Shown here: positions 17,903 through 25,922 of the stretch, one piece after another
Position numbering within the stretch: the first letter of the stretch is position 1
How the letters are laid out: the number at the start of each line of letters is the position of its first letter
Assembly (NCBI GenBank): GCA_937883775.1
Contig: CAKZXZ010000214.1
Coordinates: 1-55,330, forward strand
Reading direction: 5' to 3'
Origin: an uncultured Paracoccaceae bacterium
Lineage (GTDB): Bacteria; Pseudomonadota; Alphaproteobacteria; Rhodobacterales; Rhodobacteraceae
DNA length: 55,330 bases
Program-made: the position numbers and the translations under genes
The notes under the pieces: generated by a model
Databases searched by the model: none
What the model was told of the DNA's origin: nothing
What the model saw: the letters and a program-made list of their open reading frames with translations, nothing else

Positions 17903-17911
17903 ATGATATTG
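17894..17911. promoter_or_regulatory. Imperfect 18-bp palindrome in the irr-fabA intergenic region
   Basis: CAATTTCAAATGATATTG: seven of nine symmetric pairs match (CAAT-N-TCA, centre, TGA-N-ATTG). It covers the irr -35 box and lies 107 bp before fabA. It is a plausible operator for irr autoregulation or for a fatty acid regulator; no family consensus could be assigned. Confidence 0.4.
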
Positions 17912-18018
17912 AGTCGCATCTGCACCAATCCGTACAACTGCGCGACCCTTGCCAGCCCTTCGCGCCCGATGTTAAGGGGCTGCAGAACGGGAAAAAGTGC
18001 AAAAAGGGGCGTGGCTGA

Positions 18019-18531
18019 ATGGCCCAGTATCCGACGAGTTTTGACAAGGATGATTTGCTGAAATGTGCGCGTGGGGAGCTTTTCGGCCCCGGAAACGCAC
18101 AATTGCCCGAACCACCAATGCTGATGATGGATCGCATCACGGATGTGTCCGCTGATGCTGGGGCTCACGGAAAAGGCCATATTGTTGCCGAGTTCGACAT
18201 CACGCCTGATCTTTGGTTCTTTTCATGCCATTTCCCCGGCAATCCGGTGATGCCTGGTTGTCTGGGCTTGGATGGTCTGTGGCAACTCACCGGCTTTAAC
18301 CTGGGCTGGCGCGGCTGGCAGGGTCAGGGCTTTGCGTTGGGTGTCGGTGAAGTGAAGCTTACTGGCATGGTTAAACCTGATCGCAAGATGATTACCTACT
18401 ATGTCGATTTCACCCGGGTTATCGACCGGCGCCTGAAGATGGGTGTTGCGGATGGCCGTGTGGAAGCCGATGGTGAGGTGATTTATGCTGTCAAAGACAT
18501 GAAGGTCGGTCTCGCCACCGCAGAATCCTGA
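18019..18531 (+). CDS. fabA: 3-hydroxydecanoyl-ACP dehydratase/isomerase
   Basis: 170 residues. It dehydrates 3-hydroxydecanoyl-ACP and isomerises trans-2 to cis-3-decenoyl-ACP, the branch point to unsaturated fatty acids. The active site [20 protein letters not shown] holds H71 and D85 (E. coli H70 and D84). It opens the fabA-fabB-fabI operon, with AAAAAGGGG as RBS. The RBS spacing and N-terminus support this start. The divergent irr gene suggests, but does not prove, a regulatory link. Confidence 0.97.
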   Translation: MAQYPTSFDKDDLLKCARGELFGPGNAQLPEPPMLMMDRITDVSADAGAHGKGHIVAEFDITPDLWFFSCHFPGNPVMPGCLGLDGLWQLTGFNLGWRGWQGQGFALGVGEVKLTGMVKPDRKMITYYVDFTRVIDRRLKMGVADGRVEADGEVIYAVKDMKVGLATAES

Positions 18532-18546
18532 CGTAAGGAGCCGCTT

Positions 18547-19773
18547 ATGCGTCGCGTTGTCATCACCGGAATGGGGATCATTTCGCCCATTGGAAACACG
18601 CTGGCCGAGGTTGAAGCCTCGTTGCGGGCAGGCAAATCCGGCATTGCGGCAGAACCGCATTATGCCGAGCACGGATTCCGTTCGCAGATCGCTGGCATTC
18701 CGCAAATTGACCTTGCCGAGCATATCGATAAACGCCAGCTACGCTTTCAGGGGCCCACCGCCTCCTACGCTTATCTGGCAATGGAGCAGGCCGTGGCGGA
18801 TAGCGGGCTGGAGCCGCATGAAGTTTCCAACGAACGGACCGGGCTGATTGCCGGTTCCGGCGGACCCTCAACATCGAACCTTTTTGCAGCGCACAACATC
18901 GTTGTCGAAAAAGGCGCGCCCAAGCGGATGGGGCCGTTCATGGTCACACGCGGCATGTCCTCAACCGTGAGTGCATGTCTGGCGACGCCATTCAAGATCA
19001 AGGGCATCAACTATTCCATCACATCCGCCTGTTCGACCAGCGCGCATTGCATCGGTAATGCGGTTGAACAGATTCAGCTGGGCAAACAGGACGTTGTCTT
19101 TGCAGGTGGTGGCGAAGAGGTTGATTGGACGTTGTCATGCCTCTTCGATGCGATGGGCGCGATGAGCAGCAAGTATAACGACGCGCCTGAAACCGCGTCC
19201 CGGCCCTTTGACGCGACCCGCGACGGGTTCGTGATCGGCGGCGGCGGCGGCATGGTTGTCTTGGAAGAACTGGAGCATGCCAAGGCGCGCGGTGCAAAGA
19301 TTTACGCCGAAGTCACCGGTTATGGCGCGACATCGGACGGGCATGACATGGTGGCGCCCTCCGGTGAAGGCGGTGAACGATCCATGCGCGTCGCAATTGC
19401 TGATCTGGGCGACCGCAAGGTGGATTACATCAACGCGCACGGCACCTCGACCCCCGCAGGCGATGTGACCGAGGTCGAAGCCGTGCGCCGCGTCTTTGGC
19501 GAGGGCAGCACACCACCCATCGCCTCGACCAAATCGCTGACCGGGCATTCGCTAGGCGCGACCGGGGTACATGAGGCGATTTATTCGCTCATCATGATGG
19601 AAAACGATTTTATCGCAGCCTCGGCCAATGTGACTGAATTGGACCCCGCCCTTCATAAGGGTGAAATCGTGACCGAACTGCGCGAAGGCGTGACGTTGGA
19701 CACAGTCCTTTCCAACAGCTTCGGCTTCGGCGGCACCAACGCCACATTGGTTATGAGCAAGTATCACGGATAA
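18547..19773 (+). CDS. fabB: 3-oxoacyl-ACP synthase I
   Basis: 408 residues. This beta-ketoacyl-ACP synthase elongates cis-3-decenoyl-ACP made by FabA. The Cys-His-His triad is visible: C162 in [11 protein letters not shown]298 in [12 protein letters not shown] and H334 in [11 protein letters not shown]. The phenylalanine gate appears as [11 protein letters not shown] near the C-terminus. It lies 15 bases after fabA with RBS TAAGGAG. The FabA/FabB pair marks the anaerobic-type unsaturated fatty acid pathway. Confidence 0.97.
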   Translation: MRRVVITGMGIISPIGNTLAEVEASLRAGKSGIAAEPHYAEHGFRSQIAGIPQIDLAEHIDKRQLRFQGPTASYAYLAMEQAVADSGLEPHEVSNERTGLIAGSGGPSTSNLFAAHNIVVEKGAPKRMGPFMVTRGMSSTVSACLATPFKIKGINYSITSACSTSAHCIGNAVEQIQLGKQDVVFAGGGEEVDWTLSCLFDAMGAMSSKYNDAPETASRPFDATRDGFVIGGGGGMVVLEELEHAKARGAKIYAEVTGYGATSDGHDMVAPSGEGGERSMRVAIADLGDRKVDYINAHGTSTPAGDVTEVEAVRRVFGEGSTPPIASTKSLTGHSLGATGVHEAIYSLIMMENDFIAASANVTELDPALHKGEIVTELREGVTLDTVLSNSFGFGGTNATLVMSKYHG

Positions 19774-19779
19774 CTTGAA

Positions 19780-20568
19780 ATGTCGGATTTGATGAAGGGC
19801 AAGCGCGGCCTGATTATGGGCGTGGCCAACGAACGCTCCATCGCGTGGGGCATCGCAAAGGCCATGGCCGACGCAGGCGCTGAATTAGCCTTTACCTATC
19901 AAGGCGAGGCGTTCGGCAAACGGGTGGAGCCACTGGCCGCATCAGTCGGATCGGATATTCTGGTGGATGTGGATGTGACCGATGACGCGTCTCTGGATAG
20001 GGCCTTTGCCACCCTTGCCGACAAATGGGGCAAGCTGGATTTTGTCGTGCATGCAGTTGCTTTCTCCGACAAATCCGAACTGACGGGCCGATTCCTGAAT
20101 ACGTCGCGCGAGAACTTCAAAACATCGCTTGAGATCAGCTGCTATTCCTTGATCGAGGTGACCCGCCGCGCGCATCCGCTGATGACCGATGGCGGAACGG
20201 TGCTGACACTGACCTATCAGGGCTCGAACCGCGTGACGCCGTTCTACAACGTGATGGGTGTCGCCAAAGCGGCGTTGGAATCAACCGTGCGCTATCTGGC
20301 CAATGATCTGGGTCCGGATGGCATCCGCGTGAACGCCATATCGCCCGGCCCGATGAAAACATTGGCGGGGGCGGCAATTGGCGGCGCACGCAAGACTTAT
20401 CGACAGACCGAGCAGAACGCGCCGCTGCGTGCCAATGCAACGCTGGAAGCGGTCGGGGGAACCGCTCTTTATCTGGCCTCCGATCACGGCGCCTGTACCA
20501 CAGGCGAGATCATCCGCGTCGACGGCGGGTATCACGTGCTCGGCATGCCGCAGCCGGAAAACCTCTAG
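19780..20568 (+). CDS. fabI: Enoyl-ACP reductase (NADH), FabI
   Basis: 262 residues. It carries out the last reductive step of fatty acid elongation. It is an atypical short-chain dehydrogenase: GVANERSIAWGIA (14-26) for NADH, and the catalytic pair Y156 and K163 in FYNVMGVAKAALES, at the same numbers as in E. coli FabI. Y146 is also present. The gene starts six bases after fabB and closes the operon. Its stop is followed at once by a copy of the dispersed repeat and the convergent VOC gene. Confidence 0.96.
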   Translation: MSDLMKGKRGLIMGVANERSIAWGIAKAMADAGAELAFTYQGEAFGKRVEPLAASVGSDILVDVDVTDDASLDRAFATLADKWGKLDFVVHAVAFSDKSELTGRFLNTSRENFKTSLEISCYSLIEVTRRAHPLMTDGGTVLTLTYQGSNRVTPFYNVMGVAKAALESTVRYLANDLGPDGIRVNAISPGPMKTLAGAAIGGARKTYRQTEQNAPLRANATLEAVGGTALYLASDHGACTTGEIIRVDGGYHVLGMPQPENL

Positions 20569-20590
20569 GCTTCTTTTGTCCTCAAATACC
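20568..20590 (-). repeat. Dispersed repeat, copy 2
   Basis: On the minus strand: GGTATTT, GAG, GACAAAAGAAG, then CC. It fills exactly the space between the fabI stop and the stop of the convergent VOC gene, sharing end bases with both. It differs from the copy at 34354-34376 by one base over 23. Confidence 0.75.
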
Positions 20591-20988
20591 TAAAATGAAC
20601 CTTCTTCCATGGGCTCATCGCTGGGTGTAATCAGACCGACCGCAGCCCCGGTGGGATCAGCCACAATCGCAAACCGCCCGACACCCTGCACATCAAAGCA
20701 ATCGCGGTAAATCTGGCCGCCCGCCGCGCGGGTCTGCGCCACAGCCTTATCCACATCGTCCACAGCCAGATAGGTCAACCAATGGGACGGCGTGCCGTCG
20801 GGCACAGCCTCCATCCCCATAATGCCGGCCATTGGTGTCTCTCCAAGCATGCCAATGTGATAGTCGCCCTCTGGCATCGGCATCATGTCAAAGGTCCATC
20901 CGCAGACGTCGCCATAATAGGCTAAAGCCTTCGGCACATCGGGCGTTGTCAATTCGCTCCAATGCACAGTTCCATGTGTTTGTGACAT
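20590..20988 (-). CDS. VOC-family (glyoxalase/bleomycin resistance) protein
   Basis: 132 residues from the ATG at 20986-20988; an upstream in-frame start would add an unlikely 16-residue tail. Typical one-domain VOC protein: VHWSELTTPDVPKALAYYGDVCGWTF at the start, GIMGMEAVPDG and HWLTYLAVDDVDKAV in the middle, and RFAIVADPTGAAVGLI near the end. The metal ligands of true glyoxalase I are not all evident, so the activity is unassigned. Convergent with fabI; the stop codon overlaps the dispersed repeat. Confidence 0.85.
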   Translation of the reverse strand: MSQTHGTVHWSELTTPDVPKALAYYGDVCGWTFDMMPMPEGDYHIGMLGETPMAGIMGMEAVPDGTPSHWLTYLAVDDVDKAVAQTRAAGGQIYRDCFDVQGVGRFAIVADPTGAAVGLITPSDEPMEEGSF

Positions 20989-21050
20989 CTGTTGGGTCCT
21001 CCGATCTTGCGTCAAGTGACCCCGGCTATAGCACAATTCGACGATTTGGC

Positions 21051-21284
21051 TTAGCTCAGCATGCGCGCAATCTCATCCTTGAGCCGCATCCGCTCTTTGC
21101 GAAGGTCTTCTTCGGCGAACTGATCCATCGGCTCAATATTCGTTTCGGCCCGGTGAATTGTGCGGTTCACCTCGTGATATGCATCAGCGAGTTTACAGAA
21201 ATGCGCGTTGCTTTGCCTAAGCGCGTGCATAGCCTCGATCTTGTCGGGAAATTCCTCAGCCAGTTCGTGTGGCGTGTTCGACAT
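21051..21284 (-). CDS. YdcH-family (DUF465) small protein
   Basis: 77 residues, charged and helical, with the DUF465 pattern: LAEEFPDKIEAMHAL near the start and LRKERMRLKDEIARML at the end. It is likely an antiparallel coiled-coil hairpin. The function of the family is unknown; members are abundant in proteobacteria. The gene stands alone, followed by the VOC gene on the same strand 62 bp downstream, and divergent from the haloacid dehalogenase operon. Confidence 0.85.
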   Translation of the reverse strand: MSNTPHELAEEFPDKIEAMHALRQSNAHFCKLADAYHEVNRTIHRAETNIEPMDQFAEEDLRKERMRLKDEIARMLS

Positions 21285-21441
21285 TGTGTCTCCTCCCTGT
21301 TTTGAAATCCATTCAACGCTAGGCGTCCAATGCCCGGCCCGCTTTGACGTGCATCAAGCCCGTCCAATCCCGATAGATTTCTGCAAAGCCCTTTCCAAAC
21401 CCTTTCAAAAGAGATTTCCTGCCCAGACGAGGGAGCAAGAC

Positions 21442-22128
21442 ATGACAATCAAGACCTGTATCTTCGACGCTTACGGCACGCTGTTTGATGTGACCGCAGC
21501 CGCTCGCAAAGCCGCGCATGAACCCGAGCATGCAGCACTCGAAGACACCTGGCCGACATTGGCCGCACATTGGCGTGACAAGCAGCTGCAATATACGTGG
21601 CTACGCGCAGTAACGGGCGATCACACCAATTTTTGGCAAATCACCCAAGACGGTCTGGATTGGGCGATGGAGGCTATGAACCTAAACGATCCTGGCCTAC
21701 GCGAACGTCTTTTGGCTTTGTATTGGGAACTGGATGCCTATCCAGAAGTCCCCGACATGCTTGCCGCACTGAAGGCTGACGGTTTCAATACGGGCATCCT
21801 TTCAAACGGTTCGCCGGAAATGCTGGACGGTGCTGTTGAAAGTGCCGGGTTAGAAGAACTTCTGGACGCCGTGCTCAGCGTTGAAACGGTTGGTGTCTTC
21901 AAACCCGACACGCGGGTTTATGACTTGGTCACCGCACGGTTTGTCAGCCCACGGGATAATGTATTGTTTGTGTCGTCAAACGGGTGGGACGCTGCATCAG
22001 CCATGGCCTACGGTTTCCAGACTGTCTGGGTCAATAGGGCTGGCCTTCCAATGGATAGATTGCCGGGCAAACCGACACATGTGTGCGATGACCTGACCGC
22101 CATCGCAGAACTTGCAAGGACACTTTAG
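21442..22128 (+). CDS. (S)-2-haloacid dehalogenase type II (HAD superfamily)
   Basis: 228 residues from the ATG at 21442 (RBS GGGAGCAAGA). HAD motif I is FDAYGTLFD with nucleophile D9. Motif II is LSNGSPEML, motif III lysine is in FKPDTRVYDL, and motif IV is the dehalogenase-specific SSNGWDAASA. These segments fit hydrolytic 2-haloacid dehalogenases, which turn for example L-2-chloropropionate into D-lactate. It opens a run of tightly packed genes (hydrolase, threonine dehydratase, EEP phosphatase, second hydrolase) with 0- to 10-bp junctions. Confidence 0.88.
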   Translation: MTIKTCIFDAYGTLFDVTAAARKAAHEPEHAALEDTWPTLAAHWRDKQLQYTWLRAVTGDHTNFWQITQDGLDWAMEAMNLNDPGLRERLLALYWELDAYPEVPDMLAALKADGFNTGILSNGSPEMLDGAVESAGLEELLDAVLSVETVGVFKPDTRVYDLVTARFVSPRDNVLFVSSNGWDAASAMAYGFQTVWVNRAGLPMDRLPGKPTHVCDDLTAIAELARTL

Positions 22129-22953
22129 ATGCCGCGTTTCACAACCTCGGACGGATTGTCGTTGCACTACACCGACCAAGGCACAGGTCTGCCGATCATC
22201 TGCCTTGCAGGCCTCACACGCAACGGTGCGGATTTTGATTACGTAGCGCCTTTTCTAAGCGACGTGCGGATGATCCGGCTGGACTATCGCGGGCGGGGTC
22301 AATCGCAATGGGCTGATGACTATTTGACATATACAATCCCTCTTGAGGGTCGAGACTGTGTTGAACTGATGAATCATCTTGAACTTCAGCGTGCTGCAAT
22401 ACTGGGAACCTCACGTGGCGGGCTGATTGCTATGGGGCTGGCAGCAACGGTAAAGGACCGCCTCATCGGGGTCGCCCTGAACGATATCGGACCAGAGCTG
22501 GACCCCCGCGGGCTTGAGGTCATCAAAAATTACATTGGCCGCAATCCGGCCCAGAAAACCCATGCGGAAGCTGCTGCGATCCGGGGGGCGCAGATGACTG
22601 GTTTTGCGAATGTGCCGGACAGCAGATGGAAGGAAGAGGTACAAAAGCTCTTCACAGAAACACCTGACGGTTTACAAATCACTTATGATCCAAAACTGCG
22701 CGATGCGGTGCTGGAAGCGGGTGCACAACCTGCGCCGGACTTATGGCCGTTTTTCGATACATTTGACGGCCTGCCGCTTTGTGCGATCCGAGGGGCGAAC
22801 TCGGATCTGCTGAGCGCCGACACGCTGGCCGAGATGCAGCGGCGCAGGCCTGACATGATTGCTGCGGTGGTGCCAGACCGCGCGCACATCCCGTTTCTGG
22901 ATGAACCCGAGGCCGTGGCGGCATTGCGCACCTGGATTGAGGCCATGCAATGA
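22129..22953 (+). CDS. Alpha/beta hydrolase
   Basis: 274 residues, starting directly after the stop of the dehalogenase gene. Alpha/beta hydrolase fold: oxyanion region ICLAGLTRNG (about 24-33), LDYRGRGQS (51-59), nucleophile elbow GTSRGG with S95, an acidic residue near RGANSDLLSAD, and the catalytic His in DRAHIPFLDEP. It is cytoplasmic, without a signal peptide. The substrate is unknown. Its place between the dehalogenase and a PLP lyase hints at small-molecule breakdown. Confidence 0.88.
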   Translation: MPRFTTSDGLSLHYTDQGTGLPIICLAGLTRNGADFDYVAPFLSDVRMIRLDYRGRGQSQWADDYLTYTIPLEGRDCVELMNHLELQRAAILGTSRGGLIAMGLAATVKDRLIGVALNDIGPELDPRGLEVIKNYIGRNPAQKTHAEAAAIRGAQMTGFANVPDSRWKEEVQKLFTETPDGLQITYDPKLRDAVLEAGAQPAPDLWPFFDTFDGLPLCAIRGANSDLLSADTLAEMQRRRPDMIAAVVPDRAHIPFLDEPEAVAALRTWIEAMQ

Positions 22954-23930
22954 ACATCGAAATGATCCGCGCTGCGCAAAAACGCCTCGAGGGACACGCA
23001 CGGCGCACACCTTTACTAAGCTCTCCTTTTCTGGACGAGGTCGCAGGGCGTCGGCTTTTTCTGAAGGCCGAAAACCTGCAGCACACCGGATCGTTCAAGT
23101 TTCGTGGCGGCTGGTCAGCCTTGTCAGCTTTAGACGACGCCCAGCGCAAAGCAGGCGTGATTGCGTTTTCATCGGGCAACCATGCGCAAGGCGTGGCCTT
23201 GGCCGCACGCGCGCATGGCAGCACCGCCGTGATCGTGATGCCCTCAAACGCACCACAAACAAAGATCGACGCGACACGGGCTTTGGGTGCCGAGGTTGTG
23301 CTTTACGACCGCGCGACCGAGGACCGTAAGGCCATCAGACAAGCCTTGGCCGCAGAACGCGGGCTGACGCTGATCGAACCGTTCGACAACGCCCAAGTGA
23401 TTGCCGGACAAGGCACAACCGGTCTCGAGATCGCGGATCAAGCCCGCGATGCAGGGATCACCTCGGCCGAGGTTCTGGTTTGCTGCGGCGGAGGTGGCTT
23501 TACTTCGGGTATTGCCTTGGCACTGGAAGCAGAGGCCCCTGATATGCGCGTCCGTCCGGTCGAGCCAAAGAATTTTGACGACGTCGCGCGATCGCTGCGC
23601 TCAGGGCAGCGCGAGATCAATGCAGCGATGAGCGGATCGATTTGCGATGCGATCATTTCGCCCCAACCAGGGGAAATCACCTTTCCGATCCTACAGCGAT
23701 TATGCGGGCCGGGGATCATCGTTACGGATGATGAATGTCTCCACGCGATGGCCTACGCGTTCGCGCGACTGAAACTGGTTCTGGAGCCTGGGGGTGCCGC
23801 GGCCTTGGCCGGCGCCCTGTTTCGTAGCGATGAGATTAAGGGCGAGGCTGTGATCTGCACTGCATCCGGCGGCAACGTCGACGCCCCGATGTTTCAGCGC
23901 GCGCTTAGCGAATACGGAGATCAGATATGA
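22950..23930 (+). CDS. Threonine/serine dehydratase family PLP enzyme
   Basis: 326 residues. Fold-type II PLP lyase: PLP lysine K50 in TGSFKFRGG, the SSGNHAQGVALAA loop, glycine loop VCCGGGGFTSGIA, and C-terminal CTASGGN. There is no ACT regulatory domain, so it resembles catabolic TdcB-like threonine dehydratase, serine racemase or hydroxyaspartate ammonia-lyase; the sequence alone does not decide. The ATG overlaps the stop of the upstream hydrolase (ATGA), and the stop overlaps the next gene the same way. Confidence 0.87.
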   Translation: MNIEMIRAAQKRLEGHARRTPLLSSPFLDEVAGRRLFLKAENLQHTGSFKFRGGWSALSALDDAQRKAGVIAFSSGNHAQGVALAARAHGSTAVIVMPSNAPQTKIDATRALGAEVVLYDRATEDRKAIRQALAAERGLTLIEPFDNAQVIAGQGTTGLEIADQARDAGITSAEVLVCCGGGGFTSGIALALEAEAPDMRVRPVEPKNFDDVARSLRSGQREINAAMSGSICDAIISPQPGEITFPILQRLCGPGIIVTDDECLHAMAYAFARLKLVLEPGGAAALAGALFRSDEIKGEAVICTASGGNVDAPMFQRALSEYGDQI

Positions 23931-25111
23931 CCGAGTTCACGATTGCCAGTTTCAACGTCAAAAATCTAATCGGGCCAAATAAGGAGTATTACCGGTTCGA
24001 AGAATACACTCCCGAAGAGTACGCTTGGAAGGAGGATTGGTTGGCCGATCAGCTTTTGACGCTGGACGCAGATATCGTCTGTTTTCAGGAGATCTTTGAG
24101 CAGGAGGCGTTGGACGCTGTCATCGCCGAAGCAGATCGGCGTGGAATAGACGCCAATGAGGCGGTCGTCCCAGACCGCCGCAAGCGCTATCATCGCAAGG
24201 CAATTTTTCGAAAGCTCGCATATCGGCCTTACACGGATGCCGCTTTGGCCTTTGCACCCAATGCCAGCGACGGTGGGCCGGGGCAGCGCAGGCCCGGTGT
24301 GGCGGTCCTGTCACGCTTTGGATTTGTCGGTGCGCCGGAGATCATTCAGGCATTGCCGGAACCGCTGAATATTCCGTTTTCCGATCTGGATGGGTCGGAC
24401 GGCGGATCCTACCGGATCAGCCGATTATCGCGCCCCATACTGAAGGTGCGCATCCCGGTGGGTAGGCGCGTCGTGACTGTGTTCAACTGCCATCTCAAAT
24501 CAAAGCTGGGCGAATACTCTCGTGTGGCGGGCGGCGCGCCCGAGGCGGACCTGTTGAATTACGACCCCGCTGGGCGCGCGATGGGATCGCTACGTTCGGC
24601 GTTGCGGAGGATGGCAGAGGCGTGGGTGTTGCGCAAAGCCGTTCTGGACGAATTGGCGACAGGCGTACCGGTTATGGTGCTGGGCGATTTCAACGATGGC
24701 GAGCATGCGGTATCGTCAGAAATCATCAGCGGAGAGCGGCCTTTCAAGAACTACGCATGGATGCGGCGGCACGATGCAAACAGCCGCAACGATCGTTATT
24801 CGGATGACGAGAATACGCAGATCACTGAAGCGATTGAAGCCGTCCAGCTTCATTCAGCCGAGAAACTCTTTGTCCGTAAGTCTTTGAAGGATATGGTATA
24901 TACTGCAGCTTTCGGTGGTGTTTTCGAATCCATCGACCAGATTTTTATGTCGCGGCATTTCCACCCCGATTTCGCAGGGCGTATTGGCGAGATGGATTAT
25001 TTCAGTTGCTTCAATGACCATCTGACCGACGGGTCGCATCCGGAAGCACCCTATAACAAGCTGGCCTCCGATCACGGGCAGATCATGGCGCATATGCGGC
25101 TGGTGGACTGA
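23927..25111 (+). CDS. Endonuclease/exonuclease/phosphatase family protein
   Basis: 394 residues. EEP fold: TIASFNVKNL at the start, catalytic glutamate in VCFQEIFEQEAL, FNCHLKSK, the VLGDFNDG motif, and ASDHGQIMAHMRL at the end (metal-binding SDH). There is no signal peptide, so it acts in the cytoplasm. Family members cleave nucleic acids, phosphoinositides or sphingomyelin; the substrate cannot be read from the sequence. Translationally coupled (ATGA) to the PLP enzyme gene. Confidence 0.88.
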   Translation: MTEFTIASFNVKNLIGPNKEYYRFEEYTPEEYAWKEDWLADQLLTLDADIVCFQEIFEQEALDAVIAEADRRGIDANEAVVPDRRKRYHRKAIFRKLAYRPYTDAALAFAPNASDGGPGQRRPGVAVLSRFGFVGAPEIIQALPEPLNIPFSDLDGSDGGSYRISRLSRPILKVRIPVGRRVVTVFNCHLKSKLGEYSRVAGGAPEADLLNYDPAGRAMGSLRSALRRMAEAWVLRKAVLDELATGVPVMVLGDFNDGEHAVSSEIISGERPFKNYAWMRRHDANSRNDRYSDDENTQITEAIEAVQLHSAEKLFVRKSLKDMVYTAAFGGVFESIDQIFMSRHFHPDFAGRIGEMDYFSCFNDHLTDGSHPEAPYNKLASDHGQIMAHMRLVD

Positions 25112-25120
25112 GTATTGCCA

Positions 25121-25867
25121 ATGTCGGAGTGCGGTATTTTCAGACAAAAGAAGGGGAGCGGTGCGCCCGTTTTCTTCCTACATTGCCTGGGTTTGGATCA
25201 CCGGATTTGGGACGGAGTGATTGACCGATTGCCGGACCAAATTGCAGCAGGCGTGATGGATATCCGCGGCCATGGCGCAAGCGCGGTGTCTAGGGACCGC
25301 TTCGGGATGGGCGCTTTGGTGGCCGACGCCGAGCGTGCGATGGCTCAATTGGACATGCACGACGCCGTCGTTGTCGGGCTGTCGGTGGGAGGCTTGATCG
25401 CGCAAGGGCTGGCGGTGAAGCGGCTTGATCTGGTGCGTGGACTGGTTCTGGCAAACACCGCGGCCAAGTTTGGACAGGCAGGACCATGGGAGGACCGCGC
25501 TAACGCGGTCTTAAATGATGGAATGGCTGCAGTTTCTGAAGTAACATTGGAGCGTTGGCAAAGCCGCGACGCGGACATTGCAGATTGGTTGGAGCGCTGC
25601 GATCCAGTTGGATATGCAGGCATCTGCCGGGCGATTGCCGGAACAGATTTCTACACGCCCACAAGCGGCCTAAGACTGCCTGCGCTAGGGATTGCTGGGA
25701 GCCGCGATCGGTCGACCCCACCAGATCTGGTGCGTGAGACCTGCGAGCTTATCCCGGGATCGCGCTTTGCGTTGCTGAAACAGGCGGGGCATGTCTCACC
25801 ACTTGATGATCCGGATGGATTCACCACACATCTTGTGACATTTTTGAAAGAGATCGGTCATATCTGA
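25121..25867 (+). CDS. Alpha/beta hydrolase, 3-oxoadipate enol-lactonase-like
   Basis: 248 residues from the ATG at 25121, ten bases after the EEP gene; a TTG two codons earlier is possible. PcaD-like layout: VFFLHCLGLDHRIW, DIRGHGAS, nucleophile GLSVGG, SRDRSTPPDLVRETCELIPGSRFALLKQAGHVSPLDDP with the catalytic His. Codons 5-11 (GIFRQKK) are encoded by a copy of the dispersed repeat. No other pca genes are near, so true beta-ketoadipate function is uncertain. Confidence 0.85.
   Translation: MSECGIFRQKKGSGAPVFFLHCLGLDHRIWDGVIDRLPDQIAAGVMDIRGHGASAVSRDRFGMGALVADAERAMAQLDMHDAVVVGLSVGGLIAQGLAVKRLDLVRGLVLANTAAKFGQAGPWEDRANAVLNDGMAAVSEVTLERWQSRDADIADWLERCDPVGYAGICRAIAGTDFYTPTSGLRLPALGIAGSRDRSTPPDLVRETCELIPGSRFALLKQAGHVSPLDDPDGFTTHLVTFLKEIGHI
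25133..25153 (+). repeat. Dispersed repeat, copy 3, inside the start of a gene
   Basis: GGTATTT, TCA, GACAAAAGAAG. It lies within codons 5-11 of the alpha/beta hydrolase gene. Eighteen fixed bases match copies 1, 2 and 4 exactly with the same three-base gap. Confidence 0.65.
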
Positions 25868-25922
25868 ACCGCACGGTTCGTTCAGCCTTTGCGCCTTTGC
25901 ACGACGGTTTTAGGGTCGCGGG

